From Acinetobacter boissieri (lineage in GTDB: Bacteria; Pseudomonadota; Gammaproteobacteria; Pseudomonadales; Moraxellaceae): DNA of 64,000 nucleotides. Location of the stretch: positions 169,940-233,939 of the forward strand of contig NZ_FMYL01000004.1 in assembly GCF_900096955.1 (NCBI RefSeq), read 5' to 3'. A program made the position numbers and the translations under genes. Below the pieces are notes generated by a model. That model was not told the origin of the DNA and did not search any database. It worked only from the letters and a program-made list of their open reading frames with translations. Positions 56,433-64,000 of this stretch are shown here, one piece after another (position 1 is the stretch's first letter; each line of letters opens with the position of its first letter).

Positions 56433-56461
56433 ATGACAGTCAGATGTCACTTATATGACAA
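56433..56461 (-). promoter_or_regulatory. Three-unit Pho-box-like repeat upstream of the acid phosphatase
   Basis: On the minus strand 7-base units TTGTCAT, GTGACAT and CTGTCAT start at 56461, 56450 and 56439, exactly 11 bases apart. PhoB sites are direct repeats of CTGTCAT with the same 11-base period. The first and last units match 6 and 7 of 7, and the middle one 5 of 7. A possible -10 CAAAAT lies about 10 bases beyond. A regulated phosphatase follows directly, which supports function. Confidence 0.6.
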
Positions 56462-56511
56462 ATACTATCTGTGTTACGATGATCAATCTTTTATTTTTAC
56501 GATAATCGCTC

Positions 56512-57063
56512 ATGCGTTTTTACTCATTATTTTTTATTATCATTTTAGCCAATATATTTCCTTCGCTACATGCATCTAATGATTTTAAAAACACGTCATC
56601 AGCAACATGGGTTGGAAAAACAGCGCCCGACTTTCAACTCTTCGACCAAAAGGGTAAATCACATACACTAAGCCAGTATCAAGGCAAGTGGGTCGTATTA
56701 TATTTCTACCCCAAAGATAACTCTCCTGGGTGTACTGAAGAGGCCAACCAATTTAAAGCACTTTACCCAAAATTCTTACAACAACATGCCGTTATACTGG
56801 GTGTGAGTTTAGATAATATTGCTTCGCATCAGCACTTTTCAGACAAACTACAATTACCATTTCCAATTTTGGCGGATTCAAAGCAAACCCTTGCTCAATC
56901 ATTTGGGCTCATACGAGATTTTGGTATTATTCAATTTGCAAAAAGAGAAACCTTTTTAATAGACCCTCAAGGTAATATTACTTATCACTATCAAAGCGTG
57001 AACACACAAACACATGCATCAAAAGTTTTAGCAGATATTACTAAAGCCAATTCATCGCACTAA
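56512..57063 (+). CDS. Secreted 1-Cys peroxiredoxin (PrxQ/BCP-like)
   Basis: A 183-residue peroxiredoxin. A signal peptide (about 1-21, SLHAS) sends it to the periplasm, which is unusual for BCP proteins. The mature part has WVGKTAPDFQLFDQKGKS, YFYPKDNSPGCTEE with the peroxidatic Cys, and FGLIRDFGIIQFAKRETFLIDPQG. No second Cys is present in the mature protein, so it needs an external thiol donor. The stop overlaps the end of the convergent gene at 57060. Confidence 0.88.
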   Translation: MRFYSLFFIIILANIFPSLHASNDFKNTSSATWVGKTAPDFQLFDQKGKSHTLSQYQGKWVVLYFYPKDNSPGCTEEANQFKALYPKFLQQHAVILGVSLDNIASHQHFSDKLQLPFPILADSKQTLAQSFGLIRDFGIIQFAKRETFLIDPQGNITYHYQSVNTQTHASKVLADITKANSSH

Positions 57064-57542
57064 GCTTTGTTTTGGCAAATAAACGCAACACACGTTGCTA
57101 GCGCGTCATTTTCCTTTCCTAGAGAACATGCTAAGAAATAGTCTTGTACCATTTGTGCCTGCTGTTCAATCCCATAGTCTAAAAAGCGTTTTTTAGCGGA
57201 CAACACATATGTATAACGCCGATTAAAGATAGCACGGCGAATTACAGCTAAACCATACTGCACTTGCCATACATGCACCATTTCATGAATAAACCAAGAT
57301 TGCATATACACGTCTGTCTTAGAAAAATCATCAGACCACTGCGAAAGGTGTATATAAATATTACCATTTGGACTTAAGGCATAATTTTTTAAAATGGCTT
57401 TATGCGCCACAATTTCAACGTCATTAAGGGCAATACGATCAGCGAAAACAGAACGCACTAACTGCTGTTCACCCAGCGTCAATTTACGTTTTTTTTGCAC
57501 AAAATGAGCATTAAATCGATGTAAAAACCGTGTAAAGCGCAT
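57060..57542 (-). CDS. Putative HExxH zinc-binding protein (unknown function)
   Basis: A 160-residue protein with HEMVHVWQ (about residues 86-93), a HExxH motif of the kind found in zinc metallopeptidases, followed by a Trp and basic residues. I cannot identify a third zinc ligand with confidence. There is no signal peptide or membrane segment. I recall related Acinetobacter sequences labelled as Rhs/Vgr-like proteins, but nothing here supports toxin function. It overlaps the end of the convergent peroxiredoxin gene by 4 bases. An ATG at 57542 is used. Confidence 0.5.
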   Translation of the reverse strand: MRFTRFLHRFNAHFVQKKRKLTLGEQQLVRSVFADRIALNDVEIVAHKAILKNYALSPNGNIYIHLSQWSDDFSKTDVYMQSWFIHEMVHVWQVQYGLAVIRRAIFNRRYTYVLSAKKRFLDYGIEQQAQMVQDYFLACSLGKENDALATCVAFICQNKA

Positions 57543-57643
57543 GCAACACCTATATAATAGAAAAACATGAATGTTATTCGTAATAAACTGTTATTTTTTA
57601 TTATATTCACATCGTTTTTTAGATATTTTAGGCCTAGTCTTGA

Positions 57644-57666
57644 TACTGTAGCTTAAAAATACAGTA
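57644..57666 (+). promoter_or_regulatory. Inverted repeat upstream of nadE
   Basis: TACTGTA-N9-TACAGTA, a perfect 7-bp dyad about 110 bases before the start codon. It may be an operator or a small hairpin. NAD-pathway repressors such as NrtR bind similar-sized dyads, but I do not claim that match. Confidence 0.35.
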
Positions 57667-57777
57667 CTTTTATCGTGAACCCCGAAGATATCAGTATACC
57701 ATTACACTGGACTGAATAATTAAATTCAAAAAATCAGCCCATTGTTTATCCTTTAAAGGAAATAGGATTTTGTTTAA

Positions 57778-59403
57778 ATGAAAAACTTTAAAATAGCACT
57801 TGCTCAATTTTCTCCGTACATTGGTAATTTAGAACGCAATACGCAAAAGATGATTGAGCAAGCTCGTCAAGCGAAACAAGACGGCGCAGACCTGATTGTA
57901 TTTCCTGAGTTGAGCATGGTCGGCTACCCAGCAGAAGACTTACTCCTCCGCCCAAGCCTAAAAAAAAGAACACGAGATGCTTTTCAAGCATTAAGTGAAG
58001 TAAAAGATATTGTGATGGTTTTTGGCTTTGCACATCAAACAGAACAAGGTCAGACCTATAACGCCGCTGCTGTCATAAAAGATGGTGAAGTACTGGGTGT
58101 ATATAATAAACAGAACTTACCAAACTATGGCGTGTTCGATGAAAAACGCTACTTTAGCGCAGGGCAACAACACCTGATATTTGAATACTGTGGCCATAAG
58201 TTTGGTGTATTGATCTGTGAAGATATATGGACACTCAGTACAGTACAACAACTGGCTCAATTGAATATAGACACCGTTTTAGTGCTTAACTCATCACCTT
58301 ATGAAGTAGGTAAACCACAACATCGCATTCAAACCCTGACTAAATTGGCAGAACAGCTCAATATTAATATTGTTTACACCAACCAAGTCGGTGGACAAGA
58401 TGACCTTATTTTCGATGGCAGTAGCTTTGTCGTGAGTCGTAATGCCGAACTCATCTTAAAAGCACCTTCGTTTGAAGAAAATATCTATAGCGTCTCTTTC
58501 GACCATACAAAAGCGAACTTTGAAACGTCAACGATTACACCCGAATTAGATACAATGGCCGAGATTTATCAAAGTCTTGTCATGGCAACACGTGACTATG
58601 TACAAAAGTCAGGTTTTTCAGGTGTAATTTTGGGTTTATCTGGCGGTATAGATTCAGCACTCACACTTGCAATTGCAGTAGATGCGCTCGGTGCAGACAA
58701 AGTTCAAGCTGTGATGATGCCATATACGTATACAGCACAAATCAGTATTGAAGATGCTAGCACACAAGCCAAAAATTTAGGTATCGCATTTGGGGTAGCT
58801 GAAATACATAATATTGTTAACAGCTTCCAACAAACGCTATATCCTTTCTTTGGCAATGCACCTGCGGACAGCACCGAAGAAAACTTACAAGCACGTGCAC
58901 GTGGTACATTACTCATGGGTTTATCCAATAAATTTGGTAACCTCGTACTTTCAACGGGCAACAAATCTGAGCTTGCAGTGGGTTATTGCACCCTCTATGG
59001 CGACATGGTCGGTGGCTTTGCAGTACTGAAAGATGTGTATAAAACTATTGTGTTTGAGTTAGCCAAATACCGTAATAGTATTTCTGAGCAACCGATCATT
59101 CCTGAACGTGTCATTACTCGCCCACCTTCAGCAGAACTTAAAGCAGAACAAAAAGATCAAGACTCTTTGCCAAGCTACGATGTGCTTGATGGTATTTTAT
59201 ATGCCTATATTGAAGAAGACCAAAGCCAAGACGATATTATTGGCAAAGGTTTTGACAAAGCTGTAGTCGAAAAAGTTATTCAAATGGTTGACCGCAACGA
59301 ATATAAACGCCGTCAAGGTGCAATCGGGCCTCGCATTAGCTCACGCGCATTTAGTCGTGAACGCCGCTACCCAATTGTAAATCAGTGGCGTGCAGGCAAA
59401 TAA
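57778..59403 (+). CDS. nadE: Glutamine-dependent NAD+ synthetase
   Basis: A 541-residue enzyme that converts nicotinate adenine dinucleotide to NAD+ using glutamine. The N-terminal nitrilase domain has the Glu-Lys-Cys triad in FPELSMVGYP, NKQNLPNYGVFDEKRYF and GVLICEDIW. The C-terminal synthetase domain has LGLSGGIDSALTLAIAVDALG (P-loop) and STGNKSELAVGYCTLYGD. Length matches the glutamine-dependent class, not the ammonia-only type of E. coli. A terminator follows the stop. Confidence 0.96.
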   Translation: MKNFKIALAQFSPYIGNLERNTQKMIEQARQAKQDGADLIVFPELSMVGYPAEDLLLRPSLKKRTRDAFQALSEVKDIVMVFGFAHQTEQGQTYNAAAVIKDGEVLGVYNKQNLPNYGVFDEKRYFSAGQQHLIFEYCGHKFGVLICEDIWTLSTVQQLAQLNIDTVLVLNSSPYEVGKPQHRIQTLTKLAEQLNINIVYTNQVGGQDDLIFDGSSFVVSRNAELILKAPSFEENIYSVSFDHTKANFETSTITPELDTMAEIYQSLVMATRDYVQKSGFSGVILGLSGGIDSALTLAIAVDALGADKVQAVMMPYTYTAQISIEDASTQAKNLGIAFGVAEIHNIVNSFQQTLYPFFGNAPADSTEENLQARARGTLLMGLSNKFGNLVLSTGNKSELAVGYCTLYGDMVGGFAVLKDVYKTIVFELAKYRNSISEQPIIPERVITRPPSAELKAEQKDQDSLPSYDVLDGILYAYIEEDQSQDDIIGKGFDKAVVEKVIQMVDRNEYKRRQGAIGPRISSRAFSRERRYPIVNQWRAGK

Positions 59404-59409
59404 AAGCCG

Positions 59410-59447
59410 AGCCTTTCAGAGAAATTATTCGCTGAAAGGCTTTTTTT
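59410..59447 (+). terminator. Terminator after nadE
   Basis: Perfect 10-bp stem AGCCTTTCAG/CTGAAAGGCT with a 12-base loop and T7. Confidence 0.9.
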
Positions 59448-59551
59448 ATACTTAAAAATTATAACAACTTACAATTGAGCAGATTCAGCATTGCCTCTTG
59501 TACATTCTGCTTTATTATATAAAATTAATTTTTTTGTACTTTATATTTTTC

Positions 59552-60685
59552 ATGACTTCTTCAGCCACTTTAGCACTTAGCATAGAACTACTACAGCAAC
59601 CCTCTGTCACCCCGAATGACCATACATGTCAGCAAATTATTGCCAAACGTTTAGAGAAACACAACTTTCATATTGAAAATATGCGTTTTGAAGATGTAGA
59701 TAATATTTGGGCACGCCGTGGAACAACAGGCCCTGTATTTTGTTTTGCAGGCCATACCGATGTTGTACCTACAGGCAATGTAGACGCTTGGACTTCAGCG
59801 CCTTTTAATCCAGACATTCGTGATGGTAAACTTTACGGACGTGGTAGTGCAGACATGAAAACAGCCATTGCGGCCATGATTACTGCAACAGAACGTTTTG
59901 TGAGTAAATACCCAGACCACAAAGGCTCTATTGCTTACTTAATCACTTCTGATGAAGAAGGCCCTGCCAAAAATGGTACAGTAAAAGTCATTGAAACCCT
60001 CGAAAAACGCCATGAAAAAATAGATTGGTGTTTGGTCGGCGAACCTTCAAGTACTGATCGCTTAGGCGATATTGTTAAAAATGGTCGCCGTGGCTCACTC
60101 AATGCCAAAATTACCATTCAAGGTAAACAAGGCCACGTGGCTTACCCTCATTTGGCAAAGAACCCGATTCATTTGGCGACTTCTGCCATTGATACACTAT
60201 GCAAAACCACATGGGATCAAGGCAATGAATATTTCCCTGCTACGAGCTTTCAAATTTCCAATATTGCTGCAGGCACAGGCGCAACCAACGTCATTCCAGA
60301 TGTTTTAGACATTACCTGTAATTTTCGTTATTGCACAGAAGTGACTGCAGATGAACTCAAAGCACGTGTGGTTGATATTTTAAATGCCAACCAACTTGAC
60401 TACCACATTGAGTGGAACTTATCGGGGCAACCATTTATTACCCCTGTAGGTGATTTAGTCAAAGCCACTCAACATGCGATTCAAAAAGTCTGTGGCTATA
60501 AAACTACACTTTCAACCAGTGGTGGTACATCTGACGGTCGCTTTATTGCACCAACAGGCGCACAAGTCATAGAACTTGGCGTACTCAATGCCACTATTCA
60601 CCAAGTAAATGAGCATGTCAATATTGCTGACCTAGAGCCATTGTCTGCTATTTACGAAGAAATGTTAGTACAGCTACTCACTTAA
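59552..60685 (+). CDS. dapE: Succinyl-diaminopimelate desuccinylase
   Basis: A 377-residue dizinc hydrolase of lysine and diaminopimelate synthesis (M20 family). Metal ligands are in [11 protein letters not shown] (His and Asp), [13 protein letters not shown] (Asp) and [13 protein letters not shown] (Glu-Glu), and the C-terminal His lies in [16 protein letters not shown]. coli DapE has 375 residues. The ATG at 59552 gives the family N-terminus [20 protein letters not shown]; an in-frame codon at 59498 would add hydrophobic residues not found in homologues. Confidence 0.95.
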   Translation: MTSSATLALSIELLQQPSVTPNDHTCQQIIAKRLEKHNFHIENMRFEDVDNIWARRGTTGPVFCFAGHTDVVPTGNVDAWTSAPFNPDIRDGKLYGRGSADMKTAIAAMITATERFVSKYPDHKGSIAYLITSDEEGPAKNGTVKVIETLEKRHEKIDWCLVGEPSSTDRLGDIVKNGRRGSLNAKITIQGKQGHVAYPHLAKNPIHLATSAIDTLCKTTWDQGNEYFPATSFQISNIAAGTGATNVIPDVLDITCNFRYCTEVTADELKARVVDILNANQLDYHIEWNLSGQPFITPVGDLVKATQHAIQKVCGYKTTLSTSGGTSDGRFIAPTGAQVIELGVLNATIHQVNEHVNIADLEPLSAIYEEMLVQLLT

Positions 60686-60692
60686 ATTTGAG

Positions 60693-60732
60693 ATCAGCCA
60701 TTATCTATAGCAGTGTCTATATATTGGCTGAT
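60693..60732 (+). other. Inverted repeat after dapE
   Basis: A perfect 8-bp dyad ATCAGCCA/TGGCTGAT with a 24-base spacer, 7 bases past the dapE stop. It may act as a weak terminator. Confidence 0.4.
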
Positions 60733-60818
60733 TGCTCAACAGCATTTTTCATACCTATGGCCTATAATTACTATAGAATATGGGCTAGGTTTTTTTATTT
60801 ATATTAGGACAATTTAAC

Positions 60819-62534
60819 ATGCGTGCGAGCCGTTTTTTGTTTGCCACTCTCAGAGAAAATCCAAGTGATGCAGAAATTATTTCGCATCAGCTCATGCTCA
60901 GAGCAGGTATGATTCGCAAATTAGCATCGGGTTTATATACATGGTTACCTTTAGGCAAACGTGTTCTAAATAAAGTTGAAACCATCATTAAAGAAGAAAT
61001 GGACCGCTCAGGTGCATTAGAAGTATTTATGCCTGTGGCACAACCGGCAAGCTTGTGGCAAGAGTCTGGCCGTTTTGTTCAATATGGCCCAGAGTTACTG
61101 CGTTTTAAAGACCGCCATCAAAATGACTTTGTACTCGGGCCAACGCACGAAGAAGTCATTACAGATTTTGTGCGTAACGAGCTGAAAAGTTATAAGCAAT
61201 TACCGATTAATATGTATCAAGTTCAAACCAAATTCCGTGATGAAATTCGCCCTCGTTTTGGGGTGATGCGTTCACGTGAATTTATTATGAAAGATGCCTA
61301 CTCTTTTCATATTAACCAAGCGTCTTTACAAGAAACCTATCAGGTGATGTATGACACTTACTCTCGTATTTTTACCCGTTTAGGTTTAGATTTTAGAGCA
61401 GTACAAGCAGACACAGGCTCTATTGGTGGCTCAGGCTCACATGAGTTTCATGTTTTGGCATCAAGCGGTGAAGACGCCGTGGTGTTCTCTTCTGAATCTG
61501 ACTATGCGGCCAATGTAGAAAAAGCTGAAGCATTATTGGTTGGCGAACGTGCTGAACCGACCCAAGATTTAAAACATGTTGAAACACCTACACAAGATAC
61601 CATTGCTAAAGTGTCCGAATTTCTAGATTGTTCAGCAGATCAATCTGTTAAAGCACTTTTGGTACAAGGTATTGCACAAGAAGATGGCAATACACCTGTA
61701 GTTGCTTTATTTGTACGTGGTGATCATGAACTCAACACCATTAAAGCAGAAAATCACCCATTGGTTGCAGCACCACTCACATTTGCAACAGAAGCACAGC
61801 TAAAACAATATGACTTACCCGCAGGCTTTATTGGGCCACAAGGTTTAGTTGAAAAAGGCATTACTGTTATTGTTGACCGTTCTGCTTCTATTTTGTCTGA
61901 CTTTGTTGCAGGTGCAAATAAAACTGACCAACATGCGGTAGGCGTAAACTGGGAACGAGATGCAAAAATCTCTGAAGTATATGACTTACGCAATGTGATT
62001 GAAGGTGACCTATCACCAGATGGTAAAGGTACACTGCACATTAAACGTGGTATTGAAGTCGGTCATATTTTCCAGTTGGGTAACAAATATTCTGAAGCAC
62101 TGAAATGTACCGTTTTAGGTGAAGAAGGTCGCCCTGTGACCTTAGAAATGGGATGCTATGGTATTGGTGTGACTCGTGTTGTCGCAGCTGCTATTGAACA
62201 AAACTTTGATGATAAAGGCATTATTTGGCCAACTGCACTTGCGCCGTTTGAAGTCGCAATTGTGCCAATGAACGCGCACAAATCGCCAAGAACCGTTGAA
62301 GCAGCTGAAGCCTTATATCTTGAGCTACAAGCTTTAGGCTATGATGTGTTACTCGATGACCGTAACGAACGCCCTGGCGTAAAGTTTTCGGACTTAGAGT
62401 TAGTTGGTATTCCGCACCGTATTGTGATTGGTGAAAAAGGGCTTGATGCAGGTACATTTGAATACAAACAACGTACTGACCATGAGTCAAGAAATTTAAG
62501 TAAAGATGAATTACTCACAGTACTGCAAAAATAA
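60819..62534 (+). CDS. proS: Prolyl-tRNA synthetase
   Basis: A 571-residue class II aminoacyl-tRNA synthetase that charges tRNA-Pro. N-terminal family segment is [46 protein letters not shown]; motif 2 is [27 protein letters not shown] large insertion domain (about 225-390), related to YbaK, edits mischarged Ala; the anticodon-binding domain closes the protein. Length equals E. coli ProS (572). A TATAAT box (60763-60768) precedes it, with a long AT-rich leader. Confidence 0.97.
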   Translation: MRASRFLFATLRENPSDAEIISHQLMLRAGMIRKLASGLYTWLPLGKRVLNKVETIIKEEMDRSGALEVFMPVAQPASLWQESGRFVQYGPELLRFKDRHQNDFVLGPTHEEVITDFVRNELKSYKQLPINMYQVQTKFRDEIRPRFGVMRSREFIMKDAYSFHINQASLQETYQVMYDTYSRIFTRLGLDFRAVQADTGSIGGSGSHEFHVLASSGEDAVVFSSESDYAANVEKAEALLVGERAEPTQDLKHVETPTQDTIAKVSEFLDCSADQSVKALLVQGIAQEDGNTPVVALFVRGDHELNTIKAENHPLVAAPLTFATEAQLKQYDLPAGFIGPQGLVEKGITVIVDRSASILSDFVAGANKTDQHAVGVNWERDAKISEVYDLRNVIEGDLSPDGKGTLHIKRGIEVGHIFQLGNKYSEALKCTVLGEEGRPVTLEMGCYGIGVTRVVAAAIEQNFDDKGIIWPTALAPFEVAIVPMNAHKSPRTVEAAEALYLELQALGYDVLLDDRNERPGVKFSDLELVGIPHRIVIGEKGLDAGTFEYKQRTDHESRNLSKDELLTVLQK

Positions 62535-62549
62535 TCAGAACATAAAAAA

Positions 62550-62576
62550 GCCGTGCAACTCTTGCACGGCTTTTTT
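62550..62576. terminator. Bidirectional terminator between proS and dcd
   Basis: Perfect 9-bp stem GCCGTGCAA/TTGCACGGC with a 3-base loop, A-run before and T6 after. It serves both convergent genes. Confidence 0.95.
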
Positions 62577-62577
62577 A

Positions 62578-63147
62578 TTATGCTTTAGGTAATGTAACAC
62601 CTGTTTGACCTTGGTACTTACCACCACGGTCTTTATATGACGTTTCACACACTTCATCACTTTCAAAAAATAGCATTTGTGCAACACCTTCGCCTGCATA
62701 AATACGGGCAGGAAGATTGGTTGTATTTGAAAATTCCAATGTGACATGACCTTCCCACTCTGGCTCAAGCGGCGTGACATTCACAATAATTCCACAACGT
62801 GCGTAAGTTGATTTTCCCAAACATATGGTAAGCACATTTCGTGGAATACGGAAATATTCAACGGTACGTGCTAAAGCAAATGAGTTGGGTGGAATAATAC
62901 AAACATCTGAATCTATATTAATAAAGCTTTTTTCATCGAAGTTTTTCGGGTCTACAATCGCTGAATGCACATTGGTAAATACTTTAAACTCTGGCGCACA
63001 ACGCACATCATAACCATAGCTAGACACACCATATGAAATAATTTTTTCACCTTGTTCATCAAATCTGACTTGATTTTCAGCATACGGTTCAATCATGCCG
63101 TGTTTTTGGCTCATTTCACGAATCCAACGATCTGATTTAATTGCCAT
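62578..63147 (-). CDS. dcd: dCTP deaminase
   Basis: A 189-residue trimeric enzyme that deaminates dCTP to dUTP for thymidylate synthesis. Motifs: [21 protein letters not shown] at the N-terminus, [45 protein letters not shown], and the C-terminal [13 protein letters not shown]. The catalytic Glu is in the conserved [12 protein letters not shown] stretch. E. coli Dcd has 193 residues. A 14-bp palindrome AATCATG/CATGATT lies about 50 bases upstream (63197-63210). Confidence 0.97.
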   Translation of the reverse strand: MAIKSDRWIREMSQKHGMIEPYAENQVRFDEQGEKIISYGVSSYGYDVRCAPEFKVFTNVHSAIVDPKNFDEKSFINIDSDVCIIPPNSFALARTVEYFRIPRNVLTICLGKSTYARCGIIVNVTPLEPEWEGHVTLEFSNTTNLPARIYAGEGVAQMLFFESDEVCETSYKDRGGKYQGQTGVTLPKA

Positions 63148-63524
63148 ATCTATTCCAAAAATTTCACATATATTTATATAGCCATACTTTAACTGAAATC
63201 ATGCATGATTGAAATGTTATCGACCTGCTCTCAGCCATTGGATCAATATTCAATGCAATAACAGTCCTATTTATCTAGAACTTTTATTATAAATATAGAT
63301 TTAATTTGCACATTAAGCCAACATTCACGTCAATGCAATTTAAAGTAAGAAAAGATTATTTAAATGATCTGGGTCATAAATATTGCAATAGAGCGCTTTT
63401 AAAAAGCATTCAAAGATGATTTAACCTGCAATTTAATGAAAGGCTTTACTATTTTTATTTAGCGTTTACCCCTATAAAAGAGCATTATTTTTATTTTCAA
63501 GCCAATCAAATTTTCAATAAAAAA
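63148..63524. other. AT-rich intergenic region with a 14-bp palindrome
   Basis: The stretch between dcd and the adhesin terminator holds no supported gene. The palindrome AATCATGCATGATT at 63197-63210 is the only clear element. The rest is AT-rich. Confidence 0.4.
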
Positions 63525-63552
63525 CCAACCACCCTCTTTTGAGAATAGTTGG
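63525..63552 (-). terminator. Terminator after the autotransporter adhesin
   Basis: On the minus-strand RNA a 12-bp stem CCAACTATTCTC/GAGGGTGGTTGG forms with several G-U pairs and a 4-base loop, followed by TTTTTTATTG. It lies 36 bases after the adhesin stop. Confidence 0.75.
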
Positions 63553-63587
63553 CTGTATTTTTAAATGAAAGGTTTATTCGTCAGATG

Positions 63588-64000
63588 TTACCACTGGTAA
63601 CCTACAGACATCGCACCGCTGATGTTGCTTCGTGTATCTGCAGTTGCTCCCATTTTCCAAACATACTTATTGCTGTCTGTAATCGCACTTACACCTACAG
63701 CAACAGCACCTTCGCCACGATAACCACTGATACCCGCACTGACCATACTCTTACCAGCTTCAGTAGGTTGAGGCAAGTTACCAACCGCCATCGCACCAGC
63801 AATACCAGCATTGGTTTCATTACGCAATTTATTCATTTGCTGATTGGTTTGAGCAAATGCACTTTCCAAATTACCTACACGGCCATCTAAACCAGTTAAC
63901 TTACCATCTACTGCCGAGATTGCACCACCTACATTGTTATAACTACTACCACCAACACTGTAGCTAGGCTGTGACACTGTGCCATCTGCTTGTACCGCAG
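63588..64000 (-). CDS. Trimeric autotransporter adhesin, YadA-like C-terminus (5' end outside window)
   Basis: The 137 visible codons are open to the window edge and encode the end of a type Vc autotransporter. Repeated passenger-type sequence (VSQPSYSVGGSSYNNVGGAISAVD) leads to a coiled-coil stalk (LTGLDGRVGNLESAFAQTNQQMNKLRNETNAGIAGAMA). A YadA-type beta-barrel anchor follows, ending MSVGYQW. The terminal aromatic residue is typical of outer membrane export. The full protein may be the Acinetobacter Ata-type adhesin, but only the C-terminus is seen. Confidence 0.88.
   Translation of the reverse strand, partial: AVQADGTVSQPSYSVGGSSYNNVGGAISAVDGKLTGLDGRVGNLESAFAQTNQQMNKLRNETNAGIAGAMAVGNLPQPTEAGKSMVSAGISGYRGEGAVAVGVSAITDSNKYVWKMGATADTRSNISGAMSVGYQW

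Noticed and set aside
1..64000. CRISPR arrays, insertion sequences, prophage genes, tRNA and rRNA genes
   Set aside because: No regularly spaced repeats, transposase, integrase or phage genes were recognised, and no cloverleaf-like segment or rRNA sequence was found by eye. A tRNAscan or ISfinder run would be decisive.

Overview
The window reads as the chromosome of a gamma-proteobacterium of the genus Acinetobacter (species not determined). The evidence is low GC, an Omp38-type OmpA, an archaic Csu-type pilus cluster, a YadA-type adhesin, a SutA-like acidic protein and typical housekeeping gene order. I see no insertion sequence, prophage, CRISPR array, tRNA or rRNA. Most of the window is core genome.

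Layout, left to right. 1-3.0 kb: an Old Yellow Enzyme flavoprotein (cut by the window edge) and a TonB-dependent receptor. 3.1-11.3 kb: mutM, ppiC, mscL, typA, a xanP-type purine permease, rsmC-lysP, then a short unannotated region with a candidate RNA switch and a 51-residue basic protein. 11.3-13.7 kb: kbp, ompA and a sutA-like gene. 13.8-19.4 kb: the conserved ygfB-pepP-ubiH-ubi hydroxylase operon, divergent from a coiled-coil gene plus zapA, followed by 6S RNA. 19.6-20.2 kb: a membrane protein gene broken at two homopolymers. 20.3-27.4 kb: folP, ftsH, rlmE, yhbY, a DOMON-like protein, a 2-oxoglutarate oxygenase and an orphan MetQ/NlpA lipoprotein. 27.6-32.6 kb: carA-carB-greA.

Two chaperone-usher pili lie within about 14 kb. 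The first (32.8-38.3 kb, plus strand) is a classical type 1/P-like system: mini-pilin, major pilin, chaperone, usher and two-domain tip adhesin. The second (42.1-46.9 kb, minus strand) is a reduced archaic Csu-like system: SCPU pilin, chaperone, usher and tip. Between them sit fatty-acid and ribosomal genes (acpP, fabG, fabD, rpmF, yceD) and epmC. In both pilus operons a terminator-like hairpin follows the major pilin gene, which would favour excess pilin over assembly machinery.

47.7-64 kb: a YciO-like protein, scpA-scpB-rluB, a five-gene biotin operon (bioH-like, bioA, bioF, bioC, bioD), a class A acid phosphatase with a three-unit Pho-box-like element upstream, a secreted 1-Cys peroxiredoxin, a HExxH protein, nadE, dapE, proS, dcd and the C-terminal end of a trimeric autotransporter.

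I do not see a large new system. The best leads are small: the leader at 10.9 kb with mutually exclusive hairpins, the 54-residue tryptophan-rich small protein at 25.2 kb interrupted at an A7 run, the broken membrane gene at 19.6 kb, the mini-pilin with its own terminator and a CRP-like site, and the Pho box.
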